In this document: positions 1-7,288 of the stretch, one piece after another
How the letters are laid out: each line of letters starts with the position of its first letter
Numbering within the stretch: position 1 is the first letter of the stretch
NCBI GenBank assembly: GCA_910588425.1
Contig: CAJUPM010000005.1
Span: forward strand, 68,572 to 95,239
Length of the DNA: 26,668 nt
DNA from: an uncultured Christensenellaceae bacterium
GTDB lineage: Bacteria > Bacillota > Clostridia > Christensenellales > Christensenellaceae
Direction: 5' to 3'
The notes under the pieces: generated by a model
Seen by the model: the letters and a program-made list of their open reading frames with translations, nothing else
Database searches by the model: none
What the model was told of the DNA's origin: nothing
Position numbers and translations under genes: made by a program

Positions 1-597
1 GCCTGCCAGAAAGCAAATGCTCGCTCCTGCGGAGGGCATACCCAAATGAGGGGAACGCGGAAGCTAAAATCTTTGCACGCGATGCTGGCAGTCAGCCTGT
101 CAGAGGGTGCATACTCGCTCATGCTGTGCCGACCCCCCACGCGCCGCTGGCTGTCGGCCAGCTTGTCAGAAGCCACATATTCGCTCACCATGTGGCCCGC
201 CGCACGCATTTTCTTTCCGCACTATCCTATTCTTATCATAGTAATGGGGGTATGGGGGCTTTTCTGCACCCGAATGAAGGGAATGTGGAACCTGTCGATT
301 CCCCACGCGCTGCTGAAAATCGCTCATCCATCCGGCGCGTGTTCTCTTATTTTGTCTTTTCATGGGGGTATGGGGGGCTTTTCTGCACCCGATTGATGGG
401 AATGTGGAGCCTGCCGATTCCGTGCGCTGCTGAAAATCGCTCATCCATGCGGAGCATGCTCTCCTATTTTGTCTTTTCATGGGGGGGATGGGGGCTCTGC
501 CCCCATGTTAACCCATGGCCCTTGACCTTCTGCCCCCATGTTTCCCAACCGCCCTTGCCCTTTAGCCCCTGCCCCTGAACTTCCCCCTCCCCCTGTG
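1..597 (+). repeat. Intergenic repeat cluster (modules L, M, R)
   Basis: No credible gene lies here; the open frames are translations of repeats. L-type units begin near 41, 268 and 387. M-like sequence covers about 190-243. R palindromes are incomplete at 244-260 and 361-380 and complete near 488-515. GCCCTTGACC-type tails run to about 590. The unit between 244 and 480 is tandemly duplicated with a 119-base period. The cluster lies downstream of larC, on the far side of its terminator. Confidence 0.75.
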
Positions 598-599
598 CA

Positions 600-625
600 A
601 AAAAGAGCCCTTGCAGGCTCTTTTT
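600..625 (-). terminator. Bidirectional rho-independent terminator after larC
   Basis: AAAAAGAGCC (600-609) pairs perfectly with GGCTCTTTTT (616-625) around a six-base loop. Read on the minus strand it sits 12 bases past the larC stop and has a T-run. The T-run on the plus strand lets it work in both directions. Confidence 0.85.
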
Positions 626-637
626 GTTTGCGCACTT

Positions 638-2719
638 CTATTTGAGCAGCGCCCGGGCCTCTGCCAGGGAAATGCCCTGCTCTCGGGCGATGCGGGCGAT
701 GTCTTCATATTCTGCCTTGCTCTTTTTTACGCCGTAGCCCTGGCCGGTCTTGATGCGCACAGCGCCGCAGGGCGTCTGCACCTGCTCAAAACTGCGGGAG
801 AGCATATACCGCTGGCAAAGCGTCTTGCGCACGCCAAATGTGCTGGTGTGCCGCAGCATGGCGGCGGCCAGCTTATCCGCCGCGTCTGGCTGACAGATAC
901 AGCAGAGCAGCACGGCCGGACGGTTTTTCTTCATCCCGATGGGCAGCGTATAAACGTCCAGCGCGCCTTCCTCTAGAAGCGCCTGCTGGGCAAAGCCCAA
1001 ATCCTCGCCGGGCATGTCGTCCAGATTGCAGGAAAGCAGGGCAATTTCGCCGTTCGGGCCGCCCTCCCCTGCGCCGTCGTCCCCCAAAAACGCCCGCACA
1101 CAGTTGGCCGCGGCGAAATCCTTGGTGCCCATGCCGTAACCGATGGCCGAAGCGCAGAGCGCGGGCATGGGGCCAAAACCCTGGGCGAAGTGCCGGAGCA
1201 GCGCCGCGCCGGTGGGCGTGCAGAGCTCGCCGGCAATCTCGCCGCCGTAGGTGGGCACGCCTTGCAGAATATGTGCCGTGGCCGGCGCCGGGACGGGCAG
1301 CACCCCATGCGCACAGCGCACCTGCCCGCTGCCCACATGCACCGCTGAAGCCAGAATTTTCTGCGCGCCGATGCGCTCCATCAGCATACACACCCCCACC
1401 ACGTCCGCCACTGCGTCCATGGTGCCGACCTCGTGAAAGTGAATCTGGCTGACGGGCTGGCCGTGGGCGTGGGATTCGGCCTGGGCAATCAGGCGGTAGA
1501 CCGCCAGCGCGTTTTCCCGGACTTGCCCGGAGACGGGCAGATGCGCCAGCAGGTGCTCGATATCCGCCATGCCCGAATGGCTGTGAGAATGGCCGTGTTC
1601 GTGCGTGTGGCCGTGCTCGTGCCCATGGCAATGGCTATGTTCCCCCTCGTGCCCATGGCAATGCTCATGCTCTTCGTCATGGTGATGGCAATGGCCGCCA
1701 TGCTCGCGGCCCTCCTCGCCGCCATGGCAATGCCCATGCTCCCCGCTGTGATGATGGCCGCATTCGCCGTGTGTGTGTTCGCCATCGTGAGAATGGCAAT
1801 GCCCGTGGCCTTCCTCATCGTGGCAGTGGCACTCTCCCAAGTGCCCGCCGTGCGCGTGGCTGTGGATGCTCCCATCCTCATGCGCGTGACAGCCGCACTC
1901 ATGGCCGCCCTCGTGTTTCTCGCCGTGATGATGGCAGTGCGTGTGCTCTTGGGTATGCGCGTGGCCGCATCCTTCGCCGTGTTCATGCTCGTGTGCACCG
2001 TGGCAATGGCTGTGTTCTTCGCCGTGGTGATGCCCGCATCCGCCCTGCTCATGGCGATGCAAATGCTCAGAAACTTCCGCCTCCTGCCCTGCCGGGGCGG
2101 TCAGCTGGAAATCCTGGTTTTGAGCCTGCATGGCTTGGCCGCGGCTCTGCTCCGCATGGGAATGGCAGTGCGCGTGAGCGCCATCTCCATGGTGATGACA
2201 GTGGCTCCCACCGTGGCAATGGCCGCCCTCTGCAAGAGAATCGCCGTGCTCGTGCGCTTCTTCACCGTGGTGGCAGTGCCCGCCCTCTGCGTGGGAGTGG
2301 TCGTGTCCCTCTTCGTGGGAATGGCACTCCCCATGATGCTCATGATGACAGTGCTCGCCGTGCCCGTGGCTGTGAAGGTTTTCATCCTCCTCATGCCCGC
2401 GGCATCCGCACGCTCCGTCCTGCCCGTGCTCCTGGCTATGGCAGTGTCCATGCTCCTGCCCTTCGCCGTGGGAATGGCAATGCCCATGGGGCAGGTCGTG
2501 GCTGTGCTCCTCCTGCCCGCCGATGCGCACGTCCATATGCGTCCCCCAAATGCCGCACTTCTGCGCCGGGGTTGCCGCGACCTCCAGGCCCGGGATGCCC
2601 AGCGCATTCATATCCCGCAAAAACTCCTGCCGGGCCCCCGGCTCCAGCAGCTCGTAAAGCGCGGCCATGAGCATATCGCCTGCCGCGCCCATATTGCACT
2701 GTAAATACAGCGTTTTCAT
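638..2719 (-). CDS. larC: LarC, nickel insertase for NPN cofactor, with giant His-rich insert
   Basis: LarC is the CTP-dependent cyclometallase that puts nickel into the pyridinium bisthiocarboxylate mononucleotide, the last step of NPN cofactor synthesis. The N-terminus (MKTLYLQCNMGAAGDML) and the region after residue 385 (DIEHLLAHLPVSG, IHFHEVGTMDAVADVVG, GELCTPTGAALL, NLDDMPGE) are typical of the family. It is one continuous 693-residue frame, unlike the Lactiplantibacillus plantarum gene, which is split by a programmed frameshift into larC1/larC2. Residues 72-381 form an insertion with about 100 His and about 24 Cys in HCHSH/HGHCH-like repeats, interrupted by a non-His spacer near 191-215. 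Homologues usually have only a short His stretch here and total roughly 400-430 residues. The insert is likely a metal store or relay (inference). Start ATG overlaps the larB stop as ATGA. Confidence 0.95.
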   Translation of the reverse strand: MKTLYLQCNMGAAGDMLMAALYELLEPGARQEFLRDMNALGIPGLEVAATPAQKCGIWGTHMDVRIGGQEEHSHDLPHGHCHSHGEGQEHGHCHSQEHGQDGACGCRGHEEDENLHSHGHGEHCHHEHHGECHSHEEGHDHSHAEGGHCHHGEEAHEHGDSLAEGGHCHGGSHCHHHGDGAHAHCHSHAEQSRGQAMQAQNQDFQLTAPAGQEAEVSEHLHRHEQGGCGHHHGEEHSHCHGAHEHEHGEGCGHAHTQEHTHCHHHGEKHEGGHECGCHAHEDGSIHSHAHGGHLGECHCHDEEGHGHCHSHDGEHTHGECGHHHSGEHGHCHGGEEGREHGGHCHHHDEEHEHCHGHEGEHSHCHGHEHGHTHEHGHSHSHSGMADIEHLLAHLPVSGQVRENALAVYRLIAQAESHAHGQPVSQIHFHEVGTMDAVADVVGVCMLMERIGAQKILASAVHVGSGQVRCAHGVLPVPAPATAHILQGVPTYGGEIAGELCTPTGAALLRHFAQGFGPMPALCASAIGYGMGTKDFAAANCVRAFLGDDGAGEGGPNGEIALLSCNLDDMPGEDLGFAQQALLEEGALDVYTLPIGMKKNRPAVLLCCICQPDAADKLAAAMLRHTSTFGVRKTLCQRYMLSRSFEQVQTPCGAVRIKTGQGYGVKKSKAEYEDIARIAREQGISLAEARALLK

Positions 2720-3471
2720 CTAATTCCCTCCATCTGGTTGATGCGGCTGGCCAAAAAGCCAGCGCCAAATCCGTTGTCGATATTGACGACACTGCACCCG
2801 CTGGCGCAGGAATTGAGCATGGAAAGCAGGGCGGAGAGCCCGCCGAAGTTTGCGCCGTAGCCGATGCTGGTGGGCACGGCGATGACCGGGCAGTCTACCA
2901 GCCCGCCGATGACGCTGGCCAGCGCTCCTTCCATCCCGGCCACCGCCACCACCACCCGCGCCCGGGAAAGCTCGGGCAGATGCGCCAGCAGGCGGTGCAG
3001 GCCGGCCACGCCCACGTCGTAAAGCCGGGTAACGTGGCTGCCCAGCGCCTCGGCCGTCAGCGCGGCCTCTTCACAGACGGGCATATCGCTGGTTCCGCCG
3101 GATGCCACGACGATTTCCCCCAGAAGTTCCTGTTTCATCGGCGCCGCAATGCCGATTTGGGGGATGGGGTGGTAATCCAGCTCGATTTCCCCTCCCACCA
3201 GCTCCGCCGCCTGGGGCGACATGCGGGTGATGAGGATGTTGCGCGCGCCGCCGGCAATCATAGACTGGGCAATGCCCAAAATCTGCTCGGGCGTCTTGCT
3301 CCGCCCGTAGATGACTTCCGCCGCGCCCTGGCGCAGGGAGCGGTGGTGGTCGACTTTGGCATACCCAAGGTCTTCAAACGGCGCCAGCCGGAAGCGGCTC
3401 AGCGCTTCTTCCGGGGAGATTTCCCCGCTTTGGACCTGCCCCAGCAGGGCAAGCAACTTTTCTCTCTCCAT
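2716..3471 (-). CDS. larB: LarB, pyridinium-3,5-biscarboxylate mononucleotide synthase
   Basis: LarB carboxylates and hydrolyses nicotinic acid adenine dinucleotide to give the biscarboxylate precursor of the nickel-pincer cofactor. The 251-residue product has the family N-terminus and a PurE/AIR-carboxylase-like C-terminal domain (about 118-245) with SGGTSDMPVCEEAA, AGMEGALASVIGGL and NIDNGFGAGFLA. Cys222 in MLNSCASG is the likely counterpart of the catalytic Cys221 described for L. plantarum. A longer in-frame start at 3522 lies inside repeat DNA; I chose the ATG at 3471 because AAAGGAGAG sits just upstream. The stop overlaps the larC start by four bases (ATGA), so the two genes are probably translationally coupled. 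No clear promoter was seen immediately upstream; a repeat cluster abuts the ribosome binding site. Confidence 0.93.
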   Translation of the reverse strand: MEREKLLALLGQVQSGEISPEEALSRFRLAPFEDLGYAKVDHHRSLRQGAAEVIYGRSKTPEQILGIAQSMIAGGARNILITRMSPQAAELVGGEIELDYHPIPQIGIAAPMKQELLGEIVVASGGTSDMPVCEEAALTAEALGSHVTRLYDVGVAGLHRLLAHLPELSRARVVVAVAGMEGALASVIGGLVDCPVIAVPTSIGYGANFGGLSALLSMLNSCASGCSVVNIDNGFGAGFLASRINQMEGIR

Positions 3472-3479
3472 CTTCTCTC

Positions 3480-4005
3480 CTTTTCTACACCCGAATGATG
3501 GGACTGTGGAACCTGTCGGCATTGCACGCGCCGCTGGCAGTCGGCCTGTCAGGGAGCAAATGCTCTCCCGTTTCGGTTGGCCAAGGGCTGTTTAGCAGCC
3601 ATGGGGCGAAGCCCCATACCCCATACTTGGGATATGCCGGGTTTAGGGCGGCAAAGATTGCCCGCCGCATTCCCTCTCTTTCCACGCTGCCTCTATTATA
3701 TCGTAAGGGGATATGGGGGCTGTGCCCCCATGTTCACTCATTGTCCTTGACCTTTTGCCCCGCGAATCAGAATTGCTCTTGCCCCTTTTCGCTGTTGCAC
3801 CCGAATGATAGAGCGGCGGAAATTGCCGTCGCCATATGCGGCGCTGAAAATCAGCCTGCCAGAGGGCAAATGCTCTCCCGTGCTGTGCCCGCCGCACACG
3901 TTTTTCCTGCAAATTGTATTCCTATTATAATACAGGGGGTATGGGGGCCTGCCCCCATGGCTAAGAATGGCCCTTGACCTTGCCCTTCCGCCCTTGACCT
4001 CCCCC
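3480..4005 (+). repeat. Intergenic repeat cluster between larE and larB
   Basis: Two L modules (from about 3489 and 3795) are each followed by M and R sequences. The first L is followed by an inverted half R (3609-3635, GGGGCGAAGCCCC) before the M-R segment ending near 3760. The second gives an almost complete L-M-R run, 3795-3995, with the ATTATAAT-like M end near 3925 and GCCCTTGACC tails that reach the larE stop codon. No gene is present. The L end at 3489 lies about 17 bases before the larB start, next to its ribosome binding site. Confidence 0.8.
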
Positions 4006-4007
4006 GC

Positions 4008-4751
4008 CTACCGCTCCTTCAAATCCAGCAGTACGCCGCCGAACAGCGGGCCCAGCTCGCGGAGAATGGCGCCGCGCTGTTCAATCGCCTGGCTCATCTG
4101 CTCTGCGGGCAGCTGAAGCCGCGCACAGCCGGATAAGATGCGCACGCGGAAATCCGTAAACCCGAGGGAAAACAGGAAGTCCTCGGCTCGCTCGATTTTG
4201 CCCAAAAGCCCGGCCGTGATGCGCTGGCCGGTGGGAATGCGCGTGGCCAGGCAGGCATAAGCCGGCTTTTTCCAGGTGAACAGCCCGGCCTGCCTCGAGC
4301 GCGCGCGAATCTCGTCTTTGCTCAGATTACATTCCCGCAGGGGCGAGCGCACGCGAAGCTCGCGCAGGGCCCGCATACCCGGGCGGTCGTCCGCGTCGTC
4401 CGAAGCGTTGGTGCCGTCCAGAACCAGCGTGTAGCCGTCTGCCGCCGCGGCCTGCAAAATCCCGGTAAAAATACCCTGCTTGCAGTAGTAGCAGCGGTCC
4501 GCTGGGTTTTGGGCCACAGCCTCGCTGGCCAGCGCGTCCTGCCGCAGGACGGTCATAGGCACGCCAATCTCCCGGGCCAGCCGCTGTGCATCTGCTAGCT
4601 CAAAAGCCGGCTGGAACTGCGTTTTGACGTAGTATGCCCGGATATCCGCGCCGCACTGCCTGGCCGCCCAGAGCAGGTAGGCCGAATCCACTCCGCCCGA
4701 AAAGGCGACGGCGGCCCTGGGGTTTTCCCTGAAAAATTTCTCCAGCGTCAT
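4008..4751 (-). CDS. larE: LarE, ATP-dependent sulfur transferase for NPN cofactor
   Basis: LarE adenylates the carboxylates of the pyridinium biscarboxylate nucleotide and replaces them with thiocarboxylates, giving the sulfur ligands for nickel. The 247-residue protein has the PP-loop SGGVDS (18-23), the family motif DRCYYCK (C87, C90), LDGTNASDD (111-119) and KKPAYACLATRIPTG with Cys167. In L. plantarum the corresponding single Cys (C176) is sacrificed; LarE proteins with three conserved Cys can carry an Fe-S cluster as sulfur source. The CxxC plus C167 here make the cluster-type chemistry possible (inference). The ATG at 4751 follows AAGGAGAG; an earlier in-frame ATG at 4790 has no such site. 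It has its own promoter and is separated from larB by repeats. Confidence 0.93.
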   Translation of the reverse strand: MTLEKFFRENPRAAVAFSGGVDSAYLLWAARQCGADIRAYYVKTQFQPAFELADAQRLAREIGVPMTVLRQDALASEAVAQNPADRCYYCKQGIFTGILQAAAADGYTLVLDGTNASDDADDRPGMRALRELRVRSPLRECNLSKDEIRARSRQAGLFTWKKPAYACLATRIPTGQRITAGLLGKIERAEDFLFSLGFTDFRVRILSGCARLQLPAEQMSQAIEQRGAILRELGPLFGGVLLDLKER

Positions 4752-4855
4752 GCTCTCTCCTTTGTTTATGCTGATGACAAAAAAAGCCACGAAAACGGGC
4801 GCCCATGGCGCGGCCTTCCTGGCAAAATGGTATCTTCCTGATACTGCTTACTTTT

Positions 4856-4884
4856 ATTATAGTGGCCGAGAGGGGGCTTGTCAA
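4856..4884 (-). promoter_or_regulatory. sigma-A promoter of larE
   Basis: On the minus strand, TTGACA (4884-4879), a 17-base spacer and TATAAT (4861-4856) match consensus exactly. The leader to the larE start is about 100 bases. Confidence 0.85.
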
Positions 4885-4887
4885 ACC

Positions 4888-4916
4888 TTGACGCGCCTGC
4901 CCAGCTTTGCTATAAT
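4888..4916 (+). promoter_or_regulatory. sigma-A promoter, divergent from larE
   Basis: TTGACG (4888-4893), 17 bases, TATAAT (4911-4916). Its -35 box is only three bases from the -35 box of the larE promoter, so the two polymerases would compete for one site. Downstream lie a short terminated transcript and, 900 bases on, the permease gene. Confidence 0.8.
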
Positions 4917-4922
4917 AACCAG

Positions 4923-5038
4923 GTAACCGGCTCAGGAAGGGCCGCCCGGCCAGCGCCGGGGTTGACTGTTTTTTATCCATATAACTATGTCAGGAAGGCA
5001 TTTTTCTGCGAAAACATTTCGCGGGGAAATGCTTTTTT
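4923..5038 (+). ncRNA. Candidate ~115-nt small RNA or attenuated leader
   Basis: A consensus promoter is followed about 80 bases later by an intrinsic terminator, with no convincing reading frame between. Two hairpins have the same nine-base loop TCAGGAAGG: one closed by CGGC/GCCG (loop 4932-4940), one by ATG/CAT (loop 4990-4998). A third hairpin, CCCGGC/GCCGGG, lies at 4945-4960. The second TCAGGAAGG hairpin uses bases that also form the 5' arm of the terminator, so the two are mutually exclusive, as in attenuators. It could be an independent sRNA or the leader of the nickel importer genes. No known Rfam class was recognised. Confidence 0.45.
4998..5038 (+). terminator. Intrinsic terminator of the candidate small RNA
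   Basis: GCATTT (4998-5003) pairs with AAATGC (5027-5032), and TGCGAAA (5007-5013) pairs with TTTCGCG (5017-5023), one G-T pair; six T follow. An L repeat module begins directly at the end of the T-run. Confidence 0.75.
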
Positions 5039-5130
5039 ATACCCGAATGATGGGGTGATGGAACCTGCCAGTTCTGCACGCGGTGCTGGGGGTCAGCTTG
5101 TCAGGAGGTACATGCTCTCCCGTTCTCTGC
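5039..5130 (+). repeat. L repeat module
   Basis: Starts ATACCCGAATGATGG immediately after a terminator T-run and ends around ACATGCTCTCCCGTTCTCTG. It is the left flank of the composite repeat upstream of the importer genes. Confidence 0.75.
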
Positions 5131-5160
5131 GGCGATGGACACGAGCCGGGGTGCATCTAG

Positions 5161-5517
5161 GGTCAAGGGCGAAAGGACTCCTATTGGTGCAAATTTCAAA
5201 AACTGTGCACAGTCCGACCAACCGCTTGTTCAAAAGGGATTTGCCTTGTTACTTTTGGCGCTCCTGCGGAGGGCACACCCGAATGGCGGCAATGCAAATT
5301 CCGCCATTGCCGCACGCGCCGCCTCCATATGCCGTGCGCCGCACCGTGGGGGTGGACACACCTGCGGGATAACAGTGATGGCCGCCAGGCCATCACCCCC
5401 CAGAGAGCGCAAGTGCTTTGAGGGCTATCTTCCGCGTGTGAGACACCCCCACACCCCCAGCTCTGTTTATTCCTAGCCTCGAGTTTGCTGGCGGGAGGAG
5501 CGTCCATTACTATTTCC
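5161..5517 (+). repeat. 357-bp structured element, copy 1
   Basis: The same element occurs inverted at 9861-10216. Both arms are conserved, including a stretch with AATGGCGG/CCGCCATT (5282-5289/5301-5308) and the overlapping alternative GCGGCAATG/CATTGCCGC (5286-5294/5305-5313). GTGGGGGTG (5346-5354) can pair with CACCCCCAC (5444-5452), closing a core of about 85 bases that is unrelated between the copies. In this copy the core holds the hairpin GTGATGGCC/GGCCATCAC. No protein-coding potential was recognised. Confidence 0.7.
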
Positions 5518-5830
5518 GATTGATAGGATGGCAAAACCTGTCAACTCTGCACGCGCCGCTGACGATCAGCTTGTCAGAAGGCACATGCTCTCCCATTTGG
5601 ATCATATAGTAGGGGGTATGGGGGCTTGCCCCCATGATTACGAACGCCCTTGACCTTTTGCTCTTGCTCCATGGTTTTGCCCTTCCGCCATTTGCGCGCG
5701 AAGCTGTTTTGCCTTAAAAACGGGGTATGGGGGCCCCGCCCCCATGATTACGAATTGCCCTTGACCTTGCCCTTCCGTACTTGCCCTTGACCTTGACCCT
5801 TTGCCCTAACCGCGCCAAACCCAAAGAAAG
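5518..5830 (+). repeat. L-M-R repeats upstream of the permease gene
   Basis: An L module (about 5518-5592) runs into a short M and an R palindrome (5608-5635), then GCCCTTGACC tails, a second R (5722-5750) and more TTGACC tails up to the ribosome binding site of the permease gene. No clear promoter was found in this stretch. Confidence 0.75.
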
Positions 5831-5841
5831 GAGAGAATGCC

Positions 5842-6819
5842 ATGCGAATCCGAGCCATTGCGGCAAAAGCCGCGCAAATGCTGCTGCTGTTTTTCCTGCT
5901 GGTCGCGGCGGTGTTTTTCCTCTCCCGCCTGGCCCCGGGCGACCCGCTCCGCGCCTACTACGGCCAGAGCGTGGAACGCATGAGCCCATCGGCCCGGGCG
6001 GCGGCCGAGCATAAGCTGGGGCTGGACCAGCCCCTGACGGCGCAGTTTGTCATCTGGGTGAAAAACGCGCTTTCGGGAGATTTTGGCATCTCCTTCCAGT
6101 ATAAACGGGATGTGCTGGCTGTGGTGGGCGGGCGCTGGCAGAATACGCTGGTGCTGGGCGGCGCGTCCTTTTTGCTGACTTTCGGGCTGGCCGTCCCGCT
6201 GGGCATCTACTGCGCCTCTCATGCCGGCAGCTTTGCAGACCGCCTGCTCTGCCGCCTGGGCGCGGCGCTCTCCTGCATCCCGGTGTTCTTCCTGGCGCTG
6301 CTGCTCATCGCGGTGTTCAGCGTGCGCCTGGGCCTGCTGCCCAGCAGCGGGGCCTATCCCATCGGGGCGGCGGGCTCCCTTCCGGGCCGCCTGCGGCATC
6401 TGGTTTTGCCCGCGTGCACCATCGCCCTGGGGCATTTTTGGCACTACGCCTATCTCGTGCGCAGCCGCCTGCTGGGCGAGCTGGAGAGCGAATACGTCCT
6501 GTTTCTGCGGGCAAAGGGCGTCCCGCGCCGCCGCATTCTATACCGGCACTGCCTTCGGGCCATCCTGCCCTCCCTGCTGGCCATGGCCGCCCTGGCCGTG
6601 CCGCATCTGGCAGGCGGAGCGTATGTGGTGGAGAAGGTGTTTTCCTACCCCGGCCTTGGGGCGCTGTGTTTCGAGGCCGCTCAGTATCACGATTACAACC
6701 TCCTGCTGGTGCTCTGCGTGCTGACGGGGGCGCTGGTGGTGCTTTGCAGTTTGCTGGCCGAGCTTTTCTCAGCCTGGGCAGACCCGCGCCTGAGACGAGA
6801 GGGGGCGCGGCATGATTAG
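5842..6819 (+). CDS. Opp/Dpp/Nik-type ABC transporter permease (NikB-like)
   Basis: This is the first membrane subunit of a peptide/nickel-family importer. The 325-residue protein has an N-terminal membrane segment (about 10-30), the family element APGDPLRAYYG, a long external segment, then five further hydrophobic segments. The EAA loop that docks on the ATPase is clear (ESEYVLFLRAKGVPRRRILYRHCLRAILPSLL region, about 215-245). The ATG follows AAAGGAGAG. It opens the nikBCA-like run divergent from larE, so nickel supply for the NPN cofactor is the likely job; dipeptide or another metal chelate cannot be excluded. The stop codon overlaps a second, upstream copy of the next gene's start (ATGATTAG), which now leads into an insertion. 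Confidence 0.88.
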   Translation: MRIRAIAAKAAQMLLLFFLLVAAVFFLSRLAPGDPLRAYYGQSVERMSPSARAAAEHKLGLDQPLTAQFVIWVKNALSGDFGISFQYKRDVLAVVGGRWQNTLVLGGASFLLTFGLAVPLGIYCASHAGSFADRLLCRLGAALSCIPVFFLALLLIAVFSVRLGLLPSSGAYPIGAAGSLPGRLRHLVLPACTIALGHFWHYAYLVRSRLLGELESEYVLFLRAKGVPRRRILYRHCLRAILPSLLAMAALAVPHLAGGAYVVEKVFSYPGLGALCFEAAQYHDYNLLLVLCVLTGALVVLCSLLAELFSAWADPRLRREGARHD

Positions 6820-6831
6820 GCAGTTTTGGCA
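6797..6831 (+). repeat. 35-bp direct repeat, left copy
   Basis: Identical to 7254-7288. It contains the original permease stop/start junction (ATGATTAG) and the first codons MIRQFW of the second permease. It bounds a 422-base insertion. Confidence 0.9.
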
Positions 6832-7253
6832 AACAGAAAAGCAAGGCCGGAACCTGCCCCGGGCGCAACATGGCCTGCATCTGCGGCTCCTGCCTTCCTC
6901 TCAATATCAGCGGCTTAGCTCCAAGCCTGGCGCATCTGCGCGTGAGGAAGAGCGCGGGCACGGTATAACTGGGCGGCTGTCCCGCCCTGTAAAACCCCCG
7001 CTCTTTGGGCGGATGTGCGTTGGATCCGCCCTGTATTTTAGCCGCCAGTGCTTCTTCATGCCTGCCTTCTGCATGAAAAGGGGGTGTGCGGCAGAACCTT
7101 TGCTTTCCGGCCTGCTTTGGCTCTTTGGCCGACATGCGCCGCCCCTTTCGGTCTACTCCCTGCGCGGGGAGAGAAAGCACGGCGGTTTGGCCGGGCACGC
7201 CCTGTGTCTGCGCCCAAGCCTGCGGCGCCCTCTTCCCAGCGGATACCCAAAAA
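6832..7253 (+). mobile_element. 422-bp insertion between the two permease genes
   Basis: The insert lies between identical 35-bp direct repeats and separates genes that would otherwise overlap. It holds three strong hairpins: GGGCGG/CCGCCC (6971-6987), GGGCGGAT/ATCCGCCC (7007-7031) and TTCATGC/GCATGAA (7055-7077). No transposase or known family is seen. Insert plus one repeat copy is 457 bases, 3n+1. As a result the first MIRQFW start reads through the insert without a stop and ends at the second ATGATTAG, so overlapping stop/start coupling is kept at both ends (154-codon frame, 6812-7276). The mechanism (small non-autonomous element or duplication) is unknown. Confidence 0.65.
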
Positions 7254-7288
7254 GAGAGGGGGCGCGGCATGATTAGGCAGTTTTGGCA
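7254..7288 (+). repeat. 35-bp direct repeat, right copy
   Basis: Identical to 6797-6831; contains the functional start of the second permease gene at 7269. Confidence 0.9.

Noticed and set aside
46..578. Open frames in the first 600 bases
   Set aside because: Their translations come from the L and R repeats and recur wherever the repeats occur.
1433..2704. 423-codon plus-strand frame rich in Met, Val and Ala
   Set aside because: It is the antisense of the His-rich part of larC; alternating GTG/ATG/GCC codons are complements of His and Gly codons.
4923..5038. Known metal riboswitch (NiCo type) or SRP/6S RNA
   Set aside because: None of the conserved motifs of those classes could be recognised.
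6812..7276. 154-codon frame as a real gene
   Set aside because: Its ends are copies of neighbouring genes and its middle has no recognisable protein features; more likely a translated insertion.
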